NCBI RefSeq assembly: GCF_945859825.1
Contig: NZ_CAMAPC010000014.1
Coordinates: 51,460 to 115,459 of the forward strand
Direction of reading: 5' to 3'
DNA from: Pseudoalteromonas holothuriae
Lineage (GTDB): Bacteria; Pseudomonadota; Gammaproteobacteria; Enterobacterales; Alteromonadaceae
Length of the DNA: 64,000 bases
This document shows positions 46,301 to 52,691 of this stretch, one piece after another (position 1 is the stretch's first letter; each line of letters opens with the position of its first letter). Below the pieces are notes generated by a model. That model was not told the DNA's origin. It saw only the letters and a program-made list of their open reading frames with translations, and searched no databases. Made by a program: the position numbers and the translations under genes.

Positions 46301-49190
46301 ATAAGTCTGTGCCTGGATTAATAATTACCGTATTGCCATTCACAGTCACAGTACCACCGTTACTGCCCGTTCCAGTCGCAACGTTAAAAGTTTCGATCAC
46401 ACTAGAATTTGCCGCATTAACCAGCGTTATATTACCTGTACCTAAAGCGACAGCTTCAGAAAAGCTCATTACCAAATTGCCGTTAGCAGCCAAACCATAG
46501 CTACCATTCGCCGGCGTTGAATTGCTCGCATCGAGCGTTGGTAATGCCCCGTCAATAACAAATGCTTTATTTGCAGAGAGTGAATTTGCTGTACTAGGAG
46601 TTGGTAAAGTGAGCGTAGCAGTATTACCCGAAGAGTCATTAATTGAGCCTCCGTTAAGTGCTAGCGCTGAAGACGTAGTGTAAGCTAAATCATTACTAAG
46701 GTCGCCTGATTGCACTGTATATGAGAAACTTAACAACGTTCCGCCTGAACCTGAAATGTAACTTGCCACTCTATCATTAGTGCCAGTTTCCAAGGTCAAC
46801 GTTGGCGTGCCCGTTACAGTTACATTTTCACTAAATGTGACGGTTATTGTAAGTGAGTCGCCAACTTTATAAGTGCCGTTAGCTGTAAAAGAGGATACGC
46901 TGCTTACAGTCGGCACCACACCATCAATCACCAAGGCTTTACTGGCCGACAATGAATTAGTAGCGCCTGGCGTTGCTAATGTTAAAGATGCATTATTACC
47001 AGCCGAATCACTTATTGAACCACCCGCTAAGGCCAAAGCAGATGTACTCACATAAGCTAAGTCACTGCTCACATCATTTGACTGAACCGTGTAAGAGAAG
47101 TTTAACGTTGTAGACCCTGAGCCACTGACATAACTAGCCGCTCTATCATTAGCACCCGTTTCAAGAGTTAATGTTGGCGTGCCTGTTACCGTAACCGCGT
47201 CATCGAATGTGACCGTCACTACGATTGAGTCGCCCACTTTATATAAACCATTCGTCGTGGTTGAAGAAACATTGCTTACCACCGGTGCTACACCATCAAT
47301 CACCAACGCCTTATTTGCTGACAATGAATTAGTTGCTCCAGGCGTTGCAAGCGTTAATGTTGCAGCATTTCCACCCGCATCATTTAAAGTGCCTCCTGCA
47401 AGCGCTAGTGCCGATGTAGATGTATAACTTAAATCACTACTGACGTCACCAGATTGAACAGTATAAGCAAAACTAAGCGTATCACTACCCGAGCCACTAC
47501 TATAGGTTGCGGTTCTATCGGTTGTACCGGTTTCTAGTGTTATTGTAGGTGACCCTGTTACTGTAATTGCTTCGTTAAAGCCAACAGTTACCGTAACCGT
47601 GTCTCCTACTTTATATGTACCATCATTGCTCGATGCAGATACGCTACTTACGCTAGGCGCAACGGTATCGACCGCATGGACAGCACCATTAAAACTGGCA
47701 ACATACCCATTGGTGTTATTACCATTGCCTAGCCCATCAACAATATTGGTGTTCGCATTTAAGTCTAATCTAATACTACCCGTACCACTTATGCCATTGA
47801 CGGTCACAGTAATAGATGAGCCAGATGATGCTGACACACTGGCTATAGTACCCGAAGCGTTTCCAGTCACCGTACTTAAAGTGAAATCATCAGTTGAAAC
47901 GTTAGTGGCTGATTCATCAAATACAGCAGTGTAAGTCACAGTAGTATCATTGCCACTTGGGGATCCAGATAAATTAAGTGATGTCATCGCTGGTGGCGCG
48001 TTATCAGATACCGCAGCTTCAAAATCAATGGTGTCTATCACCACAAAAGTCACTTTGCTGGCTTGGCCTGTTGTGGTAAAACGTACCTCATCAATATCTT
48101 GCCAACTTTCATCAAACGTCAACACTCCGTCATTAAAAGTCGTTAATTGATTTTCTGCCGTTAATACTGTGCGCACATACGTTATTGAACTTGGGTCACT
48201 TTCTGGTATGGCCTGCGTAAAGTCTACTGTCTCTGAGACTGCACTTACATCATTTTTATACCCTGTTATTGTCACTATATGATTGACGGTATTTTCGACT
48301 GAAGTGATATCTGTGATTGAACCCGCTTCCATTGAGACCAACCTAAACTCATCACCATTGCTACTTTTAAAGCGGTAATCAACATCACCTACAGGTGCTT
48401 TTGTCAACACCCCTCCATCAGAAATATGATAAAGTAATGCGTTATCTGCATTTAGCTCATCTGTAATCCCAAATCGACGATCTCGACCATCCACTGAGTC
48501 ATTATATCTGGCCATTTTACCCGTCGCAGGGAGGTTATGAGAATATGTCACTCCGTTGAAAGTAACTGGATCACTGAGTAGTGCAGGCCCACCGTTTTGA
48601 AACGTTACATCACTTGGATGAGCTAATACACCTTCAAAACCCGCCATATTTTGCGCTAACTGCCACTTACTTGAAGTTGAAGAGTACTCTAAAACCCAAT
48701 CACCGCCATTTTTAACGTTGCCAGTTTTGTTAATTGAAGCATATACAGGCCTATTCAGTCGCTTGTGCAGCTTATCAACAAAATATTTACCCTGCTCACC
48801 TTTTGCCACATCACACCCATATAAATATAATTTACCTGTAGGTGAAAGTAACGATTCTACATGGGCAATAAACTGCTCATATTCATGCGTGTTATTATGT
48901 ATTTTTTGACCATTAACCAACAACCAACCTGGCCCGCCATGAGACATTAAATGGAGCTCTGAATACTTTGGTTGATTGGTATTTTGTGGTAACAATGAAC
49001 TATCCAGATGATATGGTTTTATGTCCATATCATCTGAGAGCGCATCAAATGCACTCGCTGTTTGAACTTGCTTGTCAACAAGTAATAAAGGCTTTTCATG
49101 AGCCTTCAAATGTGCAGAGGTGAAGAGAACACCCATACACATTAGCCAAGTAAATAATAAGCCATATCGGCTTACTTTATTTCCACACAT
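40359..49190 (-). CDS. Giant repeat-rich surface protein with DUF4347 and GlyGly-CTERM tail
   Basis: This 2943-residue secreted protein has a signal peptide (about 1-30). A DUF4347 domain (about 35-188) follows, with LHLMSHGGPG (His84) and YLYGCDVAKG (Cys126), a His-Cys arrangement like caspase-fold proteins. Then come three tandem ~126-residue Ig-like repeats (about 504-882, YKVGD...VTVTF...ALVIDG), a Big/SwmB-like unit, a Calx-beta-like unit (about 1000-1117) and several VNDAP-type cadherin-like repeats. Four ~92-residue He_PIG-type repeats lie at about 1597-1965, then HYR and Calx-beta-like units (about 2150-2333) and calcium-binding DSDGDGIAD repeats (about 2433-2467). Four LNDSD/DGDTLT-type repeats end with GGSLLWLMLLLVPFGASRR at 2920-2938, a GlyGly-CTERM sorting tail. 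AGGAAAGG precedes the ATG. A surface adhesin or self-cleaving exoprotein is inferred. Confidence 0.9.
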   Translation of the reverse strand: MCGNKVSRYGLLFTWLMCMGVLFTSAHLKAHEKPLLLVDKQVQTASAFDALSDDMDIKPYHLDSSLLPQNTNQPKYSELHLMSHGGPGWLLVNGQKIHNNTHEYEQFIAHVESLLSPTGKLYLYGCDVAKGEQGKYFVDKLHKRLNRPVYASINKTGNVKNGGDWVLEYSSTSSKWQLAQNMAGFEGVLAHPSDVTFQNGGPALLSDPVTFNGVTYSHNLPATGKMARYNDSVDGRDRRFGITDELNADNALLYHISDGGVLTKAPVGDVDYRFKSSNGDEFRLVSMEAGSITDITSVENTVNHIVTITGYKNDVSAVSETVDFTQAIPESDPSSITYVRTVLTAENQLTTFNDGVLTFDESWQDIDEVRFTTTGQASKVTFVVIDTIDFEAAVSDNAPPAMTSLNLSGSPSGNDTTVTYTAVFDESATNVSTDDFTLSTVTGNASGTIASVSASSGSSITVTVNGISGTGSIRLDLNANTNIVDGLGNGNNTNGYVASFNGAVHAVDTVAPSVSSVSASSNDGTYKVGDTVTVTVGFNEAITVTGSPTITLETGTTDRTATYSSGSGSDTLSFAYTVQSGDVSSDLSYTSTSALALAGGTLNDAGGNAATLTLATPGATNSLSANKALVIDGVAPVVSNVSSTTTNGLYKVGDSIVVTVTFDDAVTVTGTPTLTLETGANDRAASYVSGSGSTTLNFSYTVQSNDVSSDLAYVSTSALALAGGSISDSAGNNASLTLATPGATNSLSASKALVIDGVVPTVSSVSSFTANGTYKVGDSLTITVTFSENVTVTGTPTLTLETGTNDRVASYISGSGGTLLSFSYTVQSGDLSNDLAYTTSSALALNGGSINDSSGNTATLTLPTPSTANSLSANKAFVIDGALPTLDASNSTPANGSYGLAANGNLVMSFSEAVALGTGNITLVNAANSSVIETFNVATGTGSNGGTVTVNGNTVIINPGTDLSAGVGYAVQVDTTAITDSAGNTFVGITNNTTYAVTVAANVVLSVDNTSILEKSGQAMVTLTLKDSASNDFNAPANVSVTLSFGGTATGSGTDYSLGGSIAGNTVTISSGSASQTFTITGIDDAPTSDDGETVIVDVNTVTTGNAAELGTQQVTITLDENNPPVFIGLDATPNFTENGSAVVFDLNVAVSDTELDALSNGNGDYNGASLTIARNGGANTSDTYGNTGQLGALTQGQTFDYNNTSVGTVTANGAGTLTLTFNSNATTAIVGNVLRNISYSNSSEAPGTSATLNWTFNDGVSNSEGTNQIVVSITEVNDAPTLDNSQTPVLTAINEDVSGANNTGVEIDTLVVDNSIGDVDGGVVEAIAVTMVDNTNGSWQYSTDNGSNWSDFSVTTGQSVDLTTAARLLDGTLTVGTTQKIRFVPSEHYNGSATFTFIAWDKSSGTAGDTADATNKGGITAFSNISDTASVTINAQLDAPTLSMAASLNYTENALATSLDSQASATDPDGDASWQGNDAQLVASISSGALAEDSLSIATSGDFSISNAQLSYQNSVIGTISETSGTANDGVVSGGDTLTVNLSASTNAITQALVRALSYQNSSDNPSIAARTVTVQLTDNESSSISDNVTVNVSAVNDAPIITGIPITIVAQGESYSFTPVGSDVDSTILTYNIQNKPTWLNFNSNNGSITGTPGNSDVGTAQNIEITLTDGSFSSSLGVFNLVVTNVNDAPSITGTPNTKVSQNDTYSFTPQANDIDNDSLSFNVANAPSWLTLDSNSGLLSGVPQQQDVGTASGIVLSVSDGSVSVNLPAFSIEVVNVNDAPTITGTPATSILEGEQYSFIPSATDLDGDALTFSVANLPSWATFSASTGAVAGVPGKGDIGTTSGVIVSVSDGSVSANLPAFSIEVVNVNDAPTISGTPATSVLAGEQYSFTPNSADSDDDTLTFSVANLPSWATFSAATGTISGVPDESDIGTTSGVVVSVSDGTLSSSLAAFNLTVLKVNTAPVVTPQTLSLEEDATLGITASATDAQNDTLTFAIVSPPSNGTLTQSNVGWVYQPVQDFNGQDSFSYTASDAELTSEPAVVSLEITPLNDEPNAQDDTFTLVQNSSNTYTLSVLNNDSDVDGDTLIVQGAKASIGSVSVAQGALQYQAPDGFSGEVQFSYAISDGNTGRDTADVDLQITGESDGEKPVLTVPNDVTVNATGLFTKVDLGVASAVDSLGNPVPVSLVDRATTFAPGLNSVYWQAVDDNDLKTIAKQQVTVMPLISLSKDQVVTEGNSVSVDVLLNGPAPSYPVTVNYSVSGSADGTDHDVQSGVVTISSGTRTSIQFSVFSDSVVEQVETVVISLDAGVNLGNKSQTTVRIFEGNITPVVKLNVEQSTETRLTVAQNEGLVNVLAQATDANPQDQLTLNWNSSLTNQSAQSNLFTFDPSVVTPGVYPVTVTVTDSASPALSGSETVYIDITTELAALSSEDSDGDLIPDDQEGYADSDGDGIADFLDAIDECNVVPGQVTNQNAFLAEGDPGVCLRKGAVAAQDSRGGLELSDDTQQGNISADSEVTNVGGVFDYIAYGLPEVGQTYRLVLPQTLPIPANAVYRKYTDAQGWRDFVENGNNQVFSSAGEAGYCPPPGDALWQAGLTEGHWCVQLEIEDGGPNDADEKANGTIVDPSGVGVFLSDNQIPVANADTFSMQWNSSAVIDVLENDTDADGDTLTIAQASAQFGVVEVTAEQQLRFTPAANFVGEDVISYSITDSQGGTSFSTVTVTVVGNQAPVAQNDSAQTANRSLVVIDVLANDSDAEGDELTITQASASNGDTFINEGKSISYVPNAGFAGEDMVMYRISDGKGGVGEAMVVVTVAENMPPEANPNRTSVDYESTVLIDVLSNDSDPESDTLTLTLATADVGAVTIMDNGLLRYTPKSGYVGMDTITYTVQDEFGAQAIGVVSVQVTKPVSDGSGGSLLWLMLLLVPFGASRRLAIKR
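43295..44400 (-). repeat. Four tandem ~276-bp coding repeats in the giant gene
   Basis: These encode VNDAP-ITGTP-...-YSFTP-...-LPSWATFS-type units. The two copies covering about 43400-43910 are nearly identical in DNA, including a shared stretch of about 60 bases with a single change near 43570-43630 and 43845-43905, so that duplication is recent. Confidence 0.8.
46545..47680 (-). repeat. Three tandem ~378-bp coding repeats in the giant gene
   Basis: The protein segment beginning near YKVGDTVTVTV and ending ALVIDG recurs three times with a period of about 378 bp, matching strongly at DNA level. It is typical of units that expand and contract by recombination. Confidence 0.85.
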
Positions 49191-49929
49191 ATGCCTTTCC
49201 TCATTAATTTAAAATACATACAGCTGAAATGAAAAGTTACTTTGCTTAGCAAAGTGAGTCGCAACGTCCCTACCAAAGCTGCTTATATAGTTAAAAGTTG
49301 GTTAGCTAATAAAGTTGCCGTGAGCGAAAGCCGACATGGCAAAACAAAATTAATTAGTTATGTGAGATTTGATATAGAGGTAAAAAGGCTTCACTCGAGA
49401 TATTAAAAGGTGATAGTCCATCAACTTGATAAGGAAGTGGTAATTGCATAGTAGCCGCCCATAATAATTTGCTAAAATCGCAACAAACCAAACTGTTTTT
49501 ATTTGCGATCCATCATCAAAACACGATTGCGCGACCACCAAGCTTAACTATATAAAGCTAGCACGCTATACTCCTACGATGCTAAAAAGCACAGGAGCAA
49601 TACATTGACACGTTGTCTTCATGGTTAGTATAGGCAAGATATTCCAAGCGTCTAGAATTTAAGAAATAAAAAATTACGAAATAAAAGTTAAAATATTATT
49701 CCTATTTTTGGTACTAACTGGAATTGATTGAAAATAAAGGGTAAAAAATTACAAAAAATTAACCACACTTCTGAGTTTAAAACATTGTGTATGGAATAAA
49801 AAATCAGCCTATTTAGCAAACATAGCGATAATAGTTAATTCCTGTGCAGGCACTTAGAATATTCAATCGCCACTTGCAAGTGGTAGCTACGTCGACTCAT
49901 CCATAAATCGATACTCAAATTTAAGAAAT
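49191..49929. other. Gene-poor AT-rich region upstream of the giant gene
   Basis: It contains the leader and probable promoter of the giant gene, with a perfect inverted repeat ACTTTGC-TTA-GCAAAGT at 49239-49255. A plus-strand promoter-like TTGACA near 49606 has no reading frame behind it. Short frames here have no ribosome-binding sites and no recognisable product. Confidence 0.5.
49239..49255. promoter_or_regulatory. Candidate operator in the giant-gene leader
   Basis: ACTTTGC-TTA-GCAAAGT is a perfect 7-bp inverted repeat about 50 bases upstream of the giant gene's start codon. A regulatory role is inferred from position only. Confidence 0.35.
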
Positions 49930-49987
49930 AAAAAACCTTAAACAAATGGTTAGGGTCATAAAAAGTGGGCCCAGTGGGTGGACTCTT
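49930..49987 (-). pseudogene. Displaced 3' fragment of tRNA-Leu with its terminator (repeat R2)
   Basis: About 56 bp match the 3' end of the intact tRNA-Leu and its terminator at 51767-51822 in the same orientation, with about seven differences, including CCAGTGGGTGGACT against CCAGTGGGCGGACT. Similarity stops about 25 bases into the tRNA. This is the pattern left at the far junction of an element inserted into a tRNA 3' end. Confidence 0.75.
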
Positions 49988-50036
49988 AACTGATATTAGC
50001 GCCACCAGCGTGGCGGCCAAGTTAGACATTCTATTA

Positions 50037-50283
50037 GTGCGCCATCGCGCCAAAAATCAAGGTGAAAGTAGTCTTCATAAACTTGCACAGCAACACGAAA
50101 TGAACCATCTAGCAATTGCCGTGCGGTGATATAGCACTTACTGTGGCAACAAAACCCCGTGAGAATGCTCTATATCGCGTGTTAGCAACTTAGACATAGA
50201 GTATATGACTCAAAAATGACATAAAGCAGCGTAACGTGTAACCGACGATTTTGCGTAGATAAAAACAAAATACTTGTGTTCAT
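50037..50283 (-). pseudogene. Degenerate copy of phosphoribosyltransferase 5' end (repeat R1)
   Basis: It aligns with 39610-39872, including a 36-base identical block that carries the TATACT promoter element, but with roughly a fifth of positions changed. The start codon is lost (CATAC has become GGCAAC), about ten bases are deleted in the coding part and nothing of the gene remains beyond ~40 codons. Confidence 0.8.
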
Positions 50284-50435
50284 CTTTGTTAGCGCCTAAA
50301 ACAAATCGAGCAATTAGAAGTATATGTGGGCTTTTTCTTACATCATTTTAAATTAGTTTAATCCGACCCCCCGACTATACTCTCAATCTATGAATATGGA
50401 CTATTCAACACACCACACTAAAGAAGGAACTCACT

Positions 50436-51233
50436 ATGAAATATCATACTTTATTTATTATTATCTTTTGCTTGTTGAGCACACTCACTAAAACGGCCAA
50501 AGCTGAGCTACTAGGATGTTTTGATTGCTCTAGTGTCACAAGTAAGCGTGAAGCAATAAAAGAGTTTAATGCTTCCAATAAACAACATGGTCGATACGAA
50601 GTTGTAGATATAAAGAAAGGGATGGTATTAAGTTATGATATTGAATACGACCCAGAATTCAATAAAACTATAGTATTTAGTAGAACGCCAAGTGCTGATG
50701 CACTTAACAGAGCTGAAACACTCTCCTCTGAATACAAAGCACTCGAACAAGAGATAGAGACTAAAAATTTTGTCAGCAACAGCTACACATCCGCATATAA
50801 AGTGTATCGAAGTAGAGGGTTTGGTAGAGTCACGAATGAGTTTATACACCAGTCCAACATCTACGATAAAATCGGTATATACACGGGTGTTGCAGTGACA
50901 ATGCTAGGAAAGTTAGCTAATAACATTAACTTCGTAATTGATATCGAGTTTTCAGATGGCAGTATCATTCGATTCAAAGTGACTGGTGTAAATATAGACG
51001 GCGACCCAGAATTTGAACCAATGAAAGCCATGGACTCTGACGGTAACACAATTCCAACAGGGCGGAACGATATTGGGGGCATTTATCGCTTTTCAGAGGG
51101 TACTGGAAACTGGGAACGCTTTAGAGCATTATCATCACTATATGGCATAAATATTGTCGGTTGGGATCATGGTTATTTCAATACTTCTGTTACGATTTCA
51201 GACTGCCCAGCTTGCAGCATTGAACCTAACTAA
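50436..51233 (+). CDS. Exported protein of unknown function in the tRNA-Leu segment
   Basis: I do not recognise this 265-residue protein. It has a signal peptide cleaved around TAKA-ELLG (residues 23-24). The mature protein begins with a CxxC (GCFDCSS) and ends with another (DCPACSIEPN), which could pair as disulfides or bind metal. The middle contains VAVTMLGKLANNINFVIDIE, a beta-rich stretch SDGSIIRFKVTGVNIDGDPE, and no membrane helix. AGAAGGAA lies 6 bases before the ATG. It forms a likely two-gene operon with the small membrane gene 15 bp downstream. It lies between the tRNA-Leu fragment and the intact tRNA-Leu, so transfer is likely. Confidence 0.75.
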   Translation: MKYHTLFIIIFCLLSTLTKTAKAELLGCFDCSSVTSKREAIKEFNASNKQHGRYEVVDIKKGMVLSYDIEYDPEFNKTIVFSRTPSADALNRAETLSSEYKALEQEIETKNFVSNSYTSAYKVYRSRGFGRVTNEFIHQSNIYDKIGIYTGVAVTMLGKLANNINFVIDIEFSDGSIIRFKVTGVNIDGDPEFEPMKAMDSDGNTIPTGRNDIGGIYRFSEGTGNWERFRALSSLYGINIVGWDHGYFNTSVTISDCPACSIEPN

Positions 51234-51248
51234 CAAGGAATAGACAGT

Positions 51249-51476
51249 ATGCCAATTGATATAAATGTGAGATGGGTAGGGTATTTTGTGATATTAAGCC
51301 TACTGTTTCCTATATTAGCCTTTTTTCTGCTAAGAAGAAGTAGAGAGAAGCCAGTAAAAGATGCGTTTATAATCTTGCTACTGTCAGTCATTCCTCCTTT
51401 GCAGCTTGTAGCTTTATTGGTGTTTTATTCGATACCAAATAAACAGCCTGAGCACGAATGCTCTGCCAAACAATGA
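51249..51476 (+). CDS. Small two-helix membrane protein partner
   Basis: This 75-residue protein has two hydrophobic helices (about 10-28 and 41-61) separated by a basic loop (RRSREKPVKD). AAGGAA precedes the ATG. It starts 15 bp after the exported protein's stop and is followed by a strong terminator, so the pair is one transcript. No family is recognised. Confidence 0.7.
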   Translation: MPIDINVRWVGYFVILSLLFPILAFFLLRRSREKPVKDAFIILLLSVIPPLQLVALLVFYSIPNKQPEHECSAKQ

Positions 51477-51508
51477 ACTTGGCGTTGAGCTAAGTTCATT
51501 GTTTGATT
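51471..51508 (+). terminator. Terminator after the two-gene unit
   Basis: AACAATGAACTT/AAGTTCATTGTT is a 12-bp stem followed by TGATTT on the plus strand. It starts at the stop codon of the small membrane gene. Confidence 0.8.
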
Positions 51509-51699
51509 TGGGTGAAAATAAGCTTCATACAAACACTAACCAGTCATTCCAACAGCCTTCATTAAAGCTTTAATCCTCGAAGCCTAAATTGATTTTTTAA
51601 ATCGCATGAGCAACTGGCGCTGAAGTTTGGCAGAGGTGAAGAGTGCTTCCAAGGTTTGATAATAAACTTTTGTTGTTGGTTATTGAGCAACTCGGTGGC

Positions 51700-51728
51700 C
51701 GCCACTCGGTGGCCGCCACACACGTTAA
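51700..51728. repeat. Short tandem repeat CTCGGTGGCCGCCA
   Basis: A 14-bp GC-rich unit is repeated twice in tandem in an otherwise AT-rich stretch near the tRNA-Leu terminator. Its role is unknown. Confidence 0.6.
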
Positions 51729-51769
51729 TAAAATATGCGCTGTTATCATTACTGAAATTCAGGTATAAA

Positions 51770-51797
51770 AAAACCCTAACCAAATGGCTAGGGTCAT
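51770..51797 (-). terminator. Terminator of tRNA-Leu
   Basis: The stem ACCCTA/TAGGGT, extended by an inner CC/GG pair, is followed by a run of seven T on the minus strand. It lies directly after the tRNA 3' end. Confidence 0.8.
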
Positions 51798-51803
51798 AAA
51801 AAG

Positions 51804-51888
51804 TGGTACCAGTGGGCGGACTTGAACCGCCACGCCCGAAGGCAACGGATTTTGAATCCGTCATGTCTACCAATTCCATCACACTGGC
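51804..51888 (-). tRNA. tRNA-Leu(CAA)
   Basis: The minus strand folds as a class II tRNA with an encoded CCA. The acceptor is GCCAGTG/CACTGGT, the anticodon loop TTCAAAA has anticodon CAA, and the long variable arm is TGCCTTCGGGCG. The T arm is GGCGG-TTCAAGT-CCGCC. A displaced copy of its 3' end lies at 49930-49987. Confidence 0.97.
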
Positions 51889-51982
51889 ATAATTTTTCTT
51901 TCATCTTCTAAACAAGAGAAAATAAAGAAAAACCACTTTGAGCTTAAGCTTTGTTTATAATGCCTTCGTCTCTATGCTTTGC

Positions 51983-52010
51983 ATTATACAAACATCGCTT
52001 CGCTGGGCAA
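51983..52010 (-). promoter_or_regulatory. Predicted tRNA-Leu promoter
   Basis: TTGCCC (52005-52010), 16 bases, then TATAAT (51983-51988) on the minus strand. The precursor would carry a leader of about 90 bases. Confidence 0.6.
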
Positions 52011-52155
52011 GTAATTTTTAACTTAACCAGCTCAACTGCTTGGTATTTGTACAAAACAGAGTGTAAATGGCCAGGAACAATGATTTTCGCCATTACTAGC
52101 CCCATTGTGTAAAATACTATGTAATTAATTCTGTTTATTTAAGTAGAGCACGCAT

Positions 52156-52653
52156 ATGACACAGTTTCCTAATGCCGGTTTTTTTCGACGATTAGCCTCT
52201 CTTATCTACGATGGCTTAGTTGTGATTGCCTTTGCAATGTTAACCACCGTTGTTTATCTATTAATTGTGCAAGGCTTGATGTCAGCAGGTGTACTACAAC
52301 TTGGCGAACACCAGGATGTATCTGCATTTATTCAAACTTCACCGATTCTATACAGTATTCGAGCTGCTCTTTTAGTACTGGTGAGCACCTTATTCTTTGC
52401 TTACTTTTGGACTAAAAGCGGGCAAACGATTGGTATGAGGGCATGGCGGTTAAAGGTGCAAACTCAATCAGGTGAGCTGTTACCATGGACCACAGCCATA
52501 TTGCGCAGTATCTGCGCCTTGTGTGGTTTAGGCAACTTACTCGTGTTAGTAGATTATAAACAAAAACGCGCTTTACAAGATTTGCTCTGTAAAACAGAGG
52601 TTGTTGTATTAACTAAGCAAGAAAATAAAAAAGTGTATAACAACTTAGATTAA
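52156..52653 (+). CDS. RDD family membrane protein
   Basis: This 165-residue protein has three hydrophobic helices and the family start FFRRLASLIYDGLVV with its conserved Arg and Asp. The segment SGQTIGMRAWRLKV and the final RALQDLLCKTEVV complete the RDD pattern. The family has transporters and poorly known membrane proteins, so no substrate is assigned. It converges on lptG, a placement seen in other gammaproteobacteria. Confidence 0.85.
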   Translation: MTQFPNAGFFRRLASLIYDGLVVIAFAMLTTVVYLLIVQGLMSAGVLQLGEHQDVSAFIQTSPILYSIRAALLVLVSTLFFAYFWTKSGQTIGMRAWRLKVQTQSGELLPWTTAILRSICALCGLGNLLVLVDYKQKRALQDLLCKTEVVVLTKQENKKVYNNLD

Positions 52654-52660
52654 AACCGAT

Positions 52661-52684
52661 AAGCCCAGAAAAAGCACTGGGCTT
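52661..52684. terminator. Bidirectional terminator between the RDD gene and lptG
   Basis: AAGCCCAG/CTGGGCTT with an 8-base loop lies between the converging genes. A modest T/A tract follows on either side. Confidence 0.65.
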
Positions 52685-52691
52685 AATAAAG

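Noticed and set aside
49350..49541. A 63-codon minus-strand frame upstream of the giant gene.
   Set aside because: No ribosome-binding site, no recognisable domain, and unusual composition; another frame in the same place is equally open.
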